From Sophora flavescens (Eukaryota; Streptophyta; Magnoliopsida; Fabales; Fabaceae), in assembly GCA_030762895.1 (NCBI GenBank), contig CM061062.1, positions 134,337,104 to 134,401,103 of the forward strand: DNA of 64,000 nt, given 5' to 3'. The notes under the pieces were generated by a model that worked only from the letters and a program-made list of their open reading frames with translations, was not told the DNA's origin and did not search any database. The translations under genes were made by a program, and so were the position numbers. Below, piece after piece: positions 1 to 10,895 of the stretch (position 1 is the stretch's first letter; each line of letters opens with the position of its first letter).

Positions 1-117
1 ATTTATACTGCAGTTTTCTGACTAAAAAGAAAACAATTTTCCGAAAGAAACCAGTAAATTATCTTTTGACTTACTTCCGCATGTATTACGTAGTAATGCC
101 CAAGGGGGGGCGTTACA
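1..117 (+). mobile_element. 3' end of a Tekay-type LTR (family A)
   Basis: The sequence matches the last ~115 bases of the LTRs ending at 16760 and 22520, including the TTTTCCGAAAG block, the CCGCATGT block and the terminal CGTTACA. It stops abruptly against gag sequence of the opposite orientation at 118, so this LTR appears to have been inserted into an older inverted element. The rest lies outside the window. Confidence 0.75.
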
Positions 118-571
118 GATTCTCTGCTTCTAGCAGTTGTTCAGTGCCCTTCCACCAATACTCTGCATCGCCTACCAACAGAAAAGTGGCATAAGATACC
201 TTCACTCCCTCAGGACTGTGAATCAACTTAAAAAATTTCTCTAACTCCTGAATCCATAAGTTAGCTTTCACGGGATCCACTTCTCCATGAAACTGTGATG
301 GATCTTGACGTCTAAAAGCGGTTATATTTTTGCCTTCATCTGCCTGCTCAGCTCGAGCCTGCTCCTGCTGGTTCTAGGCAACCATTGTAGCAGTTTGATG
401 TGCGATAGCAGCTGCCACATTGTCCATAGCCTGAGCGGCATAGTTCACTCCTTCTTCATAGTTCTCATCCATGTTGCCTCGAGCACCAACCGGACCACGT
501 CTACGACCGCGTCCACGTCCTCGTCCACGTCCAGCTTCTAATGCGAGTTCTATAACTGACTTGCCCAACAA
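118..571 (-). pseudogene. gag fragment of an inverted Tekay-type element
   Basis: Read on the minus strand, this encodes a Gly/Arg-rich N-terminal tract (GRGRGRGRRRGP), then NQQEQARAEQ, then DPSQFHGEVDPVKANLW, IQELEKFF and GDAEYWWKGTEQLL. The last blocks are the start of the retrotransposon gag domain. It lines up residue by residue with the plus-strand gag at 16916-17340. One stop codon lies near 370 on the minus strand, and the reading frame is cut at 118 by the LTR end. The CCHC knuckle and all of pol are missing. It is a relic with no expected function. Confidence 0.8.
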
Positions 572-730
572 AATCAGTTAGACCGCACCCATAAAATGAA
601 ACACGCATTAGTGTATTAACACACATTACTTCTAATAAGTAATTCAAACAAAACTTAATTCAGAGAAAACACAACGTCAAGACAATGAGACCTATTCCCC
701 AACATTCCCGAAAGACTCGACCATCTCTAA

Positions 731-2000
731 TGTAACCCCCTCCCTGGGTCATTACATGGTTAACTCGTTGCGGAAAATAAAACTTTAATTCGCTGGTTGC
801 TTTCAAAAAATAATACTTTCTTAAGTTATTAATATTCCTCAAAACGGTGATAAAATTTGTTCCTTTTTCTTTTCTTTTCGACCAATCCAACAACAACGTA
901 AACATCATCAAATATGGAGATATATAAATATAACACACTTCTATACTGCATCATAATTGTTTATACAAGACCTTACTAAGTATAGGTTCTTCCAAAACAT
1001 AACATAACTCAAAACCTAAGCTGGTTGGAACTAACAGACACTATGCAAGTAGTAAACAGCATCAACATGCTCTGAACTAAACAGCCTTCTTCTTCTTGTA
1101 GAAGTCATATTCCTTGAGCGGTTCATCTGGACTCGAATATACATATATACCAAAGTAGAGAAACCAGAAATAGAACATGCAAGAGTGAGAAACCAATATA
1201 TGGATTTAACGTGATAACTACATGCACGACACAAAAGAAAACATATACACATATTCCAGTTTATAACAACATAAACATTCATAATAAGGCAAATAGTTTA
1301 TCCATGGTTTTCACACCTCAAACATCATCATTTAAAATTATGCATGAACACTTCATATTCGTAATCTAAATTCATACCTAATCTCATGGGATATCCCGAC
1401 CCCGAGGTGAGTTGATCAAACTCAATAGCCACGCAAGCAAAAGGCAGAAGCCAAAACCATAGCACACTGTCCAACACAAGGCAGAGTGATCACCGAATAT
1501 GCTTACCATAGCACACTGTCCAATTTAAGGAGCAGTGAACACCGAATATGGTTTTTCATTGTCCAACCAGGGCACAATGATACGTCGATTCATGAATATC
1601 GCCATGGTATCATGATTAACAAACAGGCATGTCTGCCTAAAATGCATGTAAAACATTTTGTTCTTGATGCTCTTCTTTGTGTTCAATCTTTCGTTGCTGG
1701 AGCTTAAAAGCTTACGACCAACCATAGTTTTAGACATCTTAACACTTTTATTAATAACACGGGACATCAAGTTCGAGTGCTCAATCACAAAACCCCTAGA
1801 TCGATGCCTCGGCTTAGGTTCGTGGTAATAGAAAACAGTATTCACTTTGAATAATATTATTTACCTCGAAATTAGGACACGCAATCCAAAACTACCCCTA
1901 AATTAGGACACGTAGTCCAAAACTACACCAAAATTATGACACAAATCCCAAAACACCGCAAAACACTATTTCCCCTACATCTCGATTACTAAGTTCAAAC
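731..2000 (-). mobile_element. Inverted Tekay-type LTR, cut by the assembly gap
   Basis: The minus strand ends in GGGGGTTACA at 731, followed by a leader (730-572) with TGGTCGAGTCTTTCGGG as in the other elements. The usual TGGTATCAGAGC primer site is missing, leaving only TTAGAGA before TGGTCGAG. Conserved LTR landmarks are visible in reverse: the palindrome ATCTCATGGGAT at 1381 (one mismatch), the GGCAGACGTGC-like block near 1630, and a degraded CGAGACGTCGG block near 1980. Related LTRs are 3.4-4.0 kb, so more than half of this one is missing at the gap. Confidence 0.7.
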
Positions 2001-2500
2001 NNNNNNNNNNNNNNNNNNNNNNNNNNNNNNNNNNNNNNNNNNNNNNNNNNNNNNNNNNNNNNNNNNNNNNNNNNNNNNNNNNNNNNNNNNNNNNNNNNNN
2101 NNNNNNNNNNNNNNNNNNNNNNNNNNNNNNNNNNNNNNNNNNNNNNNNNNNNNNNNNNNNNNNNNNNNNNNNNNNNNNNNNNNNNNNNNNNNNNNNNNNN
2201 NNNNNNNNNNNNNNNNNNNNNNNNNNNNNNNNNNNNNNNNNNNNNNNNNNNNNNNNNNNNNNNNNNNNNNNNNNNNNNNNNNNNNNNNNNNNNNNNNNNN
2301 NNNNNNNNNNNNNNNNNNNNNNNNNNNNNNNNNNNNNNNNNNNNNNNNNNNNNNNNNNNNNNNNNNNNNNNNNNNNNNNNNNNNNNNNNNNNNNNNNNNN
2401 NNNNNNNNNNNNNNNNNNNNNNNNNNNNNNNNNNNNNNNNNNNNNNNNNNNNNNNNNNNNNNNNNNNNNNNNNNNNNNNNNNNNNNNNNNNNNNNNNNNN
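2001..2500. other. Assembly gap of 500 N
   Basis: Exactly 500 unresolved bases. The left side is the middle of an inverted Tekay LTR and the right side is the middle of an inverted copia gag, so the round length is probably a placeholder and not a measured distance. Confidence 0.95.
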
Positions 2501-4183
2501 TGGGTCCTTTTTTGTTAGTTCTAGGAGTCTGTGAAGACTTCCTTCTCTTCTTATGGATACACTTAGACATAACATGTCCAGTCTTTCCACGGTAGTTACA
2601 GACAGGTATGGATTTAATTAATGTTGACTTAACAGACACCTTAAAGGTTTTAGTTGATACTTTATGATGTGTCTGATGGACATATCCAATACCTTCTTTG
2701 TTAAGAGAGTGTCTCTGACAGCCAAGCAGTTTTATCAGATTATCTCTGCCATTAACAAATTTGGCAAGAACAGAAGTGAGCTCTTCCACTTTCTGTTGAA
2801 GTTTTTCAACTTCTTCAGATTGTGATGTTTCATTTGAGATCTTAGAAACATCAGAATTTTTAGTCTTCAGCTTATTGTTCTCTTTGGCCAGCTTCTCACA
2901 CTCTTAAGATTTCTACTTATGCTCACTGATGAGCTTTACATACTCTCTCTTGAGGGATTTGAAGGCCTTAGATAAGCAGTTGGATCCCTCCAACACTCCT
3001 CATAAGTATTAAGTAATTCCTCATATTCAGAATGTACCTCATTATCTGAATCTGAGCCAGTGTTGGCCATCATACAGGGATTAGCTTCTTCCTCTGTCTC
3101 ATCATCAGAAGATGTTGACTCCAGATCCTCACAAGTAGCCATCATTCCTTTATTCTTATTTTTGAAGAACTTCTTAAAAGGGACTTTATTAAGTTGGGGA
3201 CATTCAGCTTTGATGTGACCGGGCTTCTTGCACTCATAGCAAACAATTGAACTCTTGTTTGTTGAAGAGGATTATTTGAAGTTCTTGTCCTTGTTGAACC
3301 TTATGAGTGAATTATCCTTTATGAACTTCTTTTTCTGTAAGAGAAGCTTTATCTTCTTGGTTAGGAGAGACAATTCTTCATCACTTTCAGAATCCTTGGG
3401 TTCAGACAGGTCAGCATCAATAGATGACTCGTCTGCCGTCAGGGCTTTTGAAACCTTTGAAGATTTTTGATCAGACTTCAAAGCAATTGACTTGCCCTTC
3501 TTTGTAGTAACTTCATCACCAAGTTCCTGCTCATGAACAGTTAGTGTACCAAGAAGTTCATCCATAGTCAGGGTAGTGAGATCCTTGGCTTGAGAGATGG
3601 CAGTGACTAAAGGTCTCCACTGCTTAGGAAGACTTCTAAGTAACTTTCCAACTTTCTTAGCATTAGTATAAACTTTGGCAAGAGATTTTAAACCATTGAT
3701 GATAGTTTGGAATATTCCTATCATCTGAGCAACGGATTCTCCTTCCTCCATGAGAAACAGTTCATACTTTCTAACAAGTATGGCAATCTTTGATTCTTTA
3801 ACTTTGTATGTTCCTTCATGTGTGACAGCTAAAGTATCCCATATTTCTTTTGCAGAATCACAGGCACACACCTTTTCAAATTCTTCAGGACTAAGAGCAC
3901 AGATGATGTTGTATCTGGCTTTGTGGTTCAGCTCCCACTAAGTCTTTTCTGTAGGGGTCCACTAGGCTTTAGGTTTGTCAGTGTTATCATCATTTTTAGG
4001 AATAAATGGACCATCAGTGATGACATCCCAGAGATCAGAGTTTGTAGATAGAATGAACCATTGAAATCTATCTTTCCAATAGTTGTAGTTATCTCCATTT
4101 TAGAATGGAGGTCTGGTTAGGGAAGCTCCTTCAGTCTGGTGATTTTCACTTGAACTAGCTCCAGCAGTCATTCCAGAAGTCAT
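2501..4183 (-). pseudogene. SIRE/Maximus-type copia gag, degraded
   Basis: The minus-strand ATG at 4183 begins MTSGMTAGASSSENHQ, followed by a YNYWKDRFQWFI block typical of Ty1/copia gag (DUF4219/UBN2). A well-preserved 199-residue segment follows (3871-3272) with EIWDTLAVTHEGT and SLPKQWRPLVTAI. A CCHC knuckle, CYECKKPGHIKAEC, lies at about 3235-3190. Downstream are an acidic stretch (SSDDETEEE), coiled-coil-like sequence and the SIRE-type block LIKLLGCQRHSLNKEGIGY. A second knuckle has lost one cysteine (CNYRGKTGH). In-frame stops occur near 4098, 3970, 3940 and 3258. The frame is cut by the gap, and protease, integrase, RT and RNase H are absent. In an intact element gag coats the RNA in virus-like particles. 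Confidence 0.85.
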
Positions 4184-4239
4184 GTCTATTCTTCAGGACC
4201 ATTACCACTACACTGTTAGATGCTCAACCCAGAGGCTGA

Positions 4240-4251
4240 GCTCCGATACCA
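4240..4251 (-). promoter_or_regulatory. Primer binding site of the copia element
   Basis: The minus strand reads TGGTATCGGAGC, one mismatch from TGGTATCAGAGC, which pairs with the 3' end of plant initiator tRNA-Met. It lies two bases after the LTR end and upstream of the gag ATG, fixing the element's orientation. Confidence 0.8.
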
Positions 4252-4253
4252 AC

Positions 4254-5763
4254 TGAAATAGAAAACTATAAACACATGAAGGGGGTTGAATTGTGTTTAT
4301 CAGAATTATTTAAAATAAATTCGAAATATTTTCGCACACAGAAGCTAAGTTCAAACAAGTAAGACAACACTACACAGACAGGTGACCTGTCTGTTGAGAT
4401 TCAACAGAAAGACACACAAGCATACAACTTAAAAAAACAGTTTGATATATACACTTTTGATCCCTTTAGTTAGAAAGCAGATAATATAATCAATGCAACT
4501 AAAGAGTTTAAGAGAAGAGAGATTAACATAATTATTTATCCTGGTTCACTCTTCAACACAAAGTGCTACGTCCAGTCCTTGGCAGCACCAAGTTTTATCC
4601 ACTATAACTGATCAGGTTACAGACTCCAAGTATTATTTTCACACTTAGCCTCTTCAGCCTCCATGACAAGTATTCTTTGCACATTTAGCCTCTTCAGGCT
4701 CACTCAAGTTGGTTTAAGAAGTTTGTTTGTAGTAAATACAATCAGACAGACAGTTATTTCACTAACACTCAGTGAATTAAATGTAAGCTTGGGAAAGACT
4801 GTGTAATAACTTCAAATGATTGAAGAATACAGATTGAAAGAATGAAGGAATAAATGCACAGAGTAATGACTCTTTTTAATGCTGTGTATTATCTATATCT
4901 TCATCTCCAATGGCTTCTGTATTTATAGCCTTCAAGCATTTAAGATCCATTAGAGACATTCCTTCAAATGTTGGTTTCAAGTAAAACTTCATTAAATTCT
5001 TAATTGCAATAGAGTCGTTCTGGGCAGCCATTAGTGCAATAGGAACGTCGGTTGTACTCTAACATGAAGGATCATGGCTTTATGCATCGTGCGGTAGCTA
5101 AATTAGAGTCGTGCATAATCCTTTTGTACTTTGAAGAGCACATTTCCTTTTTCGTGTAATAACCAAGAGTGCTAGGGAATAAAGTATGTTGGAAACATTC
5201 TTTAACCTGATTTCATCTCTGATTTCCTAGGTCGTTTATGAGAATGCTTCTAGACTTTCTTGATAAGCGTGAGATTGAGAAAGAGAGCTTCAGAGTCTTT
5301 TGTATGAGGGGACAGCTTCCAAAAGCTATTTGTACTTTGGGTTCTTCATCAAAGAACCACAAACAAGTATAGGAACTTATCAGAAGACACGTTGAAGCAT
5401 CAATGTAGAAAGTCAATAATCCTAGTCAGCAGACATGTTGACTTTTGCTTCTCCAGACAGGTGATCATCTATGTGAGCAGACAAGTGAGAAGGTGACTTC
5501 TTATTATTTTGATCTGCACACTAGGTAGACAGGTTAGCAACCAATACGAAGGTTAATTAAATCATTAACCAATGTTTAGTTTTCTACAAAATTTAGGGAA
5601 ATTTAAATCAGACATTTTAAAGACTTAACACAATACTTTTATATAAAACAACTCAAGTAAAGTAATAATATTAAATCACACATTTTAATTCACAAGTTAA
5701 ATACTTGAGTAAAGCACATGCCACTATCACCAGGTTACTCTCAAAATTTACATTTTCCCTTCA
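4254..5763 (-). mobile_element. 5' LTR of the SIRE-type copia element
   Basis: On the minus strand the LTR starts near TGAAGGGAAAATG (5763) and ends in TTTCA (4254) next to the primer site. Just inside the 3' end is the block GATAAACACAATTCAACCCC, characteristic of SIRE/Maximus-type LTRs. Length is about 1.5 kb. The 5' boundary is a best guess because the paired 3' LTR is not in the window. Confidence 0.65.
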
Positions 5764-6097
5764 ACTAAGAGACCAAGAGTTTCTACCTTGAAACACTAAC
5801 AAACTTGAAGAGGAACAACTACACAAAAAATACATGGTGAAATATTATCATTGGCAAGCACCAAAGCAACAGAAATGAGCAGTGTATTGTACTGTATATG
5901 AAAGCTTTTATATCAAAATAGTCAAATTAGACACAAATTAGCTAATAAACCATGTCACTTAAAATAATTGAAATCCTTGCTGAGACCCAAGAGTAGAACT
6001 AGTACTTCAACTGGCATTGAGAAAAATACCATGGATGAATTACAGTTTTACACAAAATCATGTACTCACTAGCTAACAAATTGATAACTAACAGATG
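5764..6097. other. 3' flank of mTERF pseudogene 1
   Basis: No gene. From about 5850 the sequence (CATTGGCAAGCACCAAAG and onward) is duplicated at 22526-22765 behind the second mTERF copy, so the duplicated unit included 3' flanking DNA. Confidence 0.7.
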
Positions 6098-7253
6098 CTA
6101 ATGCTCCCTCTTATCTAGAACATTTAATTTTTTCTCTCGCTGGTATAGCTTTAGCAGCTGAACAGTTTCCTCCTTGAAAATTTTTACATACTTCTGCAGA
6201 AACAAATTTTCAGAAAAGACAGAAGGTGTCAATAAGCTGGCATTCTTCTTTATCAAACCTTTTTCGATTAGATATTGGAGAACAAAAGCCCTTGGAATGA
6301 TCCTTTTCTCCAAACTATATCTAAAAACCCCTGATAAATGACAAGGTTCAAAGAATTCCAACCAAGATGATTGACCCAAAAGCTCATCAATGCATTAATT
6401 TTATCCTTAGATGTCAACATACAATTCGGATCCCTCCTGAATGCGTAATTGCTTCTTCAGACCACCCCCAGCTCTTAAAGGCTTCAACTTTTGCATTCCA
6501 TTTGGGTTTGGAGACACTCACTTTGGCTAATAATGCTATAACAAAACTTACTTTTGAAGGATCAAACCCCAATTCCTTTGCTTCATCCACGACCTTCCTC
6601 AAGACCTGATCACTGAATACAGAAGGTCTCCTCCGAATAAAATAGGCAGTGTTTGATTCCTTCACTCCTTCATCACGCAACAACTTCAAATTTTCCCTAA
6701 TACATTTCTTGTTTACTAATAAACTAGGCGAACTAAGTAAAGCATCAAGTGTTTTCTTATCAGATTGAATGAATGTTCTCATCAATTCATACATAGCCAT
6801 GATGCTATTCTCGAGGCTTGAACATAGGAAATGAGGGCACTAAGTCACTACCAGCACAATGTCAGAGGTGGAAGCACCTTTGAAGGCTAAAAATTCAAAC
6901 TTTGGCAAAACACATTTGTGGGGATCGCATGAAAGCAACTGTTGTGACCTTCTAAGGATACTACTAACCTGGGAATCTGAAAAACCATGGCTTCTGAAGA
7001 CGGCAAAAACTGTCTCCGGCTTTTGTGAGGTCTTAAAAAGACATCGTTTGGAAGCTTTTAAAGCATTATCTGGGGTGAATCCAAGATTTTTGATAAGGTA
7101 GGAGAGAGTAAAAGAGTGTGAATGTGAAGTGGTTGTGCAGAATTTGAGAGAAAATGGAAATGAGTAAAATTTAGGGTTTGAAAGTGGAGATGTTGATTGG
7201 AATGTAAGAGAGATGAGGCTGAGAAGTGGAGATTTGAACATCATCATGGGCAA
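6098..7253 (-). pseudogene. mTERF-family gene, copy 1 (broken)
   Basis: Intronless and similar to plant mTERF proteins, which are organelle-targeted helical-repeat proteins acting on mitochondrial or plastid transcription, splicing or translation. The start at 7253 gives a Ser/Thr/Leu/Phe-rich organelle-targeting N-terminus of about 45 residues. It is followed by mTERF-type repeats (LGFTPDNALKASKR, VFRSHGFSDSQVSSILRR, LPKFEFLAFKGAS, ELGFDPSKVSFVIALL, VEAFKSWGWSEEA) and C-terminal LEKRIIPRAFVLQYL. Three lesions are visible against copy 2: a TAG at 6842-6840 where copy 2 has AAG, a 4-base deletion near 6450, and a 1-base deletion near 6330. About 385 residues would be encoded without them, close to the usual size. 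No intact product is expected. The family call is firm; which mTERF cannot be said. Confidence 0.85.
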
Positions 7254-7621
7254 AACCCTCTTCCTTCCATTAAATCAAAGGAAATCGTCCCATGTACTCC
7301 TTCTCCTCTCCCAATTGGATTAGCACTAGCAATGTTTGTGTATTGATTTTTTTTTGGATAAAATTTGTGTATTGATTTTATTTATTTATTTTTTGACTTT
7401 TTCTCTTTTCCTTTTTTCCCTTTCGCTTAGTCACTAGCAAGTTTCTGTGTATTTACTGGTATCTTTAAATCTATACTATATACATTAAGGAATAATCTTT
7501 TGAATGATCTTCCACATGTCAAGCTCTGAAATACAATTGATATCATATTTTCAAATAAAATTATTAAATATCCAAATTTGAGTCACAAGAGATTTGATTC
7601 GAATTTTGATGCACCCAATGA
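7254..7621. other. Upstream region of mTERF pseudogene 1
   Basis: AT-rich, with no gene or clear promoter motif that I can support. The right end, CCCAATGA (7614-7621), is the left target duplication of the small transposon that follows. Confidence 0.5.
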
Positions 7622-8259
7622 TAGGGGTGTTCAAAACCCGGTCCGGCCCTAGAACCCGTCCCAACCGGTGGTGTTCCGGTCCGGGTTAACCTTCGGGTTA
7701 CCCAACCCATCCCATATAATAAAAATCTTCTTTTATCCCTCCCTAGAATACGTTTCACGTACGGTCATTGAAAAAGAAGTATGAAGTAAAATACTAAACT
7801 TCTACTCTCACATCTCATGTCTCACACTAGCCCAATTGGTGGCTTTTAGGAAGCATTTTATGACATTGAAAGAATCTTGTTTGATGAGAGTATTTTGTTT
7901 TTAACAATGTGACTTTGGTAACATGAGAATAAATGAAGCATCTAGCAAAATAATTTATTTGTTGATATTTTGTAACATCTAATTTTGGATCAATTGGTGG
8001 CATTTAGGTATATCTTTTGTTGATATTTTGCCTTACAAAAAAAATTAACATTTTCTCACTCATGGAAATTTTCTTTACAAAGAATCTATTTATATTCGGG
8101 TCAATCCGGTCCCGTCAATTTAGACACAGTCTTAAACCAAACCCTCATATGAACGGGTTCCTTTGGGTCTAGGGATGGGTTCGGGTTCAAAGATTTGACC
8201 CTATCAATGTTTAGGGCCGGGTAAAGGGACAAGTATAACCCGTCCCACGCTCACCCGTA
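7622..8259. mobile_element. hAT-like non-autonomous element (638 bp)
   Basis: The element begins TAGGGGTGTTCAAAACCCGG and ends GCTCACCCGTA, giving short imperfect terminal inverted repeats (TAGGGGTG against TACGGGTG). It is flanked by the 8-bp direct repeat CCCAATGA at 7614-7621 and 8260-8267. An 8-bp duplication with TAGGG-type ends is the pattern of the hAT superfamily. GC-rich subterminal blocks of CGGGTT/CCGGTCC type lie at both ends around an AT-rich centre. There is no coding capacity, so movement would need a transposase from elsewhere. Confidence 0.7.
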
Positions 8260-8267
8260 CCCAATGA

Positions 8268-8867
8268 TAGTTTGAATTCACTTTTAATACACTTTAAAAT
8301 TTTAGAAATTTCGTGTATGATATAAGAGAATATTATAATATTAATTGTAATATCGACCTGCACTAGAAAATAGGATTAACTCATATATATTTTGAAGCGA
8401 GAAAAAAAATATGATAGATAAATATATTTCTAATGATGGTTAACTTGCACTGGAAAATAGGATAAATGAATCAAATAGATTTTCAAGTGAGAATAAAAAA
8501 TAATATGATAGATAGCTATATTTTTCAGAAATGCTTAACTTACACGAGAAAAATAGGAGAATTAAATCAAATAAATTTTATTGAGAAAAGAAAAAATAAT
8601 ATGCTAGATAAATATATTTTCTAAAAATGGTTAACTTACATTGAAAAAAAATAAAAAATAAATTAAATCGATTTTCAAGAGAGGAGAAAAAATTCATATC
8701 ATTACAAAGATCACGACGACATATTTAGTATTAGATTTTAACTAGATTGTATTTTAAATGATTAATCAGATTGAAAGCAATTGTTACTTTAAAAATGTAT
8801 ATTTACTATTAAATATTCAGATAAGTACTATGCAAAAGTAGTGAGAGAAGAGATGGTTGGTGTTAAC
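8268..8867. repeat. AT-rich stretch with ~92-bp degenerate tandem repeat
   Basis: Between about 8350 and 8690 a block of the form TTAACTTGCACTGGAAAATA recurs near 8352, 8441, 8535 and 8630, with periods of about 89, 94 and 95 bases. Each is followed by an AATCAAATAGATTTTCAAG-like segment and an AATATGATAGATAAATATAT-like segment. The units are diverged. No gene is visible in the surrounding sequence. Confidence 0.6.
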
Positions 8868-10838
8868 TGTGACACCCTAAAACCCGGCATCGCATGGTTA
8901 CCCGTTGCGGAAAAGAAACTTATTTAAAATGCTGGTCGCTTTCGGAAAAATAACCTTTTATATAGGGTTACTGAAAAAGGGTACTCAATTTGTTTTTGTT
9001 TGTTAAAAGAAGTTAAGAAAAGGTGATGAACACTCAGAACATGAAAATAAACATCATACATATAAATATAACTGTCCCACTTGGGATCTTAGGTTTGATT
9101 ACGAAACAGGCCTTGTCGAACTGGCCAACATACACTAAAACAGCTACTGAAGAAACAGGAAAAAAAGAAACATCAAACTGGGGATAGGGAACTGGGTACA
9201 AGACTCAAAAGATGGCTCTAAAAGCCTAGGGACTATCAGGACAACTCCAAAAGCCGACGAACGATCTACCAATGCCTCCTGCATGCAGAATGACCACAGA
9301 CGTTACCCCCAGACGAGATATTAGATGCCGGATCGATAACGTCACCACGATCGTCGATAGGGACGTCGTCATCTCCGGGATCCTGCGGATGGTACTCTGG
9401 CTCCTCCTCCTCCTCGTCCTCGACCTCTATCAGCTCAAGAGGTTCTTCCTTAGGATCCTCGTCGGGATCCTCCTCCACTGGATCCTCCGCAAGCGGTTCA
9501 ACTGGATCAAAATGCTCATGAAGGAAATCGGTGACTTGTAGCATATGAAGGTAGTACCATGGAGGTAGAAGCGCCACAGTCCTCGTCTCAACGGTATGAA
9601 TCCTTCGTACGGGCACTCCTTTAGCATTCGTCTCGGTAGTCGTGACTGGTCCTCGATACGTCACGGTCGTCGCACCCTCATGTATAGTCTAGTTCCCTAT
9701 CGTCCCAACATGATCAAACACTTCACTCCTCGAGATCGACTGTGCCAAGGGAACGTTCAGATCCATCTAAAAGCACGTGCATACCCGATACAAGAAGAAA
9801 AAAACAGAACATACAGATGTGCAAGAGTGAGATACCGTCATAAGATATATCCCACAACAACCATATACATGATACATACATCACATAATCATATAAGCAG
9901 TTAAATCATGTATATACATAACATAACAGTGTTATATCAAAGGGTTTCAAACCCGCACAGTCAATCTTTGAAAATATGTATGGCACTTCAATATCAGGCT
10001 CTAACTTAATCTCATGAGATATCAACACCGTTTTCCACTGGAGAAGAATTAGAGTTGGTCAATCTCTAGCCCACCGGGCAGTTGCCTCCTTACCCTCATG
10101 CATTTAAGGTCTCAGGACAAGAAACATCACATGTGCCTTTGAACCGGTCACATGGACTGACTCCCAGATACCACCTTGTATCTGATATATAAGAAAGCAC
10201 GTCTGCCTGGGGAAATGCACATGAGAAAATATTTTACTCAAAAGGTTTTCTTTGTGTTCATTATTTTTTGCTGTCGCAGCTCAAAGCTAAAGACTTAATC
10301 ATCATTTCCCCATCACTTGAAAACTCAGAAACATTGGACACACAGTCCGAATGCTCAATTACAACGCTCGAGACCGATGCCGCAGTCAAGGGTTATGGTC
10401 ATATAAATCACTTATGCTTTTATTCATGTTTTGAACTTAACATGATAAGGACAATAGCCCATAACAACGAAATCAAAACGTACTGTCCTCGATTTCGAGA
10501 ATTGGACTCTCAGTCCAGAACATCATGAATATGACTCATGGCCCCGAATTAACACTGATCCAAGATCACGTGCGTATAACTAAATACTAGAGGCGACGTC
10601 TCGCGTACTAGATTCTCTTTCTTAAGTACTTATTTTTCGTTCAATGAAAATCAAATTCAAAACTGAATCCTCGATAACCTATCCAGGCTATCGGAAAGTT
10701 TCTAAAACATTTAGGAGAAAACCTTTTCTTTGAAAATCTTTTATAAAGCATCTTTGAAATACTTTTATCTTTGAAAATCCCCAATAGGATATTGTCAAAT
10801 AATCTTGAAATTTTTCACTTGAAGACACATAGTTCTAA
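8868..10838 (-). mobile_element. Inverted, truncated Tekay-type LTR
   Basis: The minus-strand 3' end is at 8868 (TGTGACACCC on the plus strand), like the GGGTGTCACA end of the LTRs at 42012 and 46738. Read in reverse it carries the LTR landmarks in order: the GGGTAACCATGCGATG block, ATCTCATGAGAT at 10009-10020, the GGCAGACGTGC block near 10200, GAGCATTCGGACTG near 10350, and CGAGACGTC near 10600. Up to about 10838 it mirrors 12820-13160 of the next LTR. The 5' third is missing, and the break at ~10838 joins directly to a plus-strand LTR at a short TAGTTC/TAAGAG junction. Confidence 0.75.
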
Positions 10839-10895
10839 GAGATTGGAAAATTTAAGGATTTATAACTTGTTTATTTTATGTTATTAAAGCTAGTA
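10839..10895 (+). mobile_element. Left stub of the 5' LTR of gag-bearing element A
   Basis: The 57 bases from TAAGAGATTGG to GTTATTAAAGCTAGTA match positions around 19970-20020 of the 3' LTR. The first ~1.2 kb of this LTR is missing, replaced by the inverted LTR to the left. The stub ends with the target TAGTA, and the LTR resumes at 14255. Confidence 0.75.

Noticed and set aside
9266..9664. 132-codon acidic frame on the minus strand
   Set aside because: Lies inside the inverted LTR; a repetitive GAGGAT-type sequence gives an acidic low-complexity peptide.
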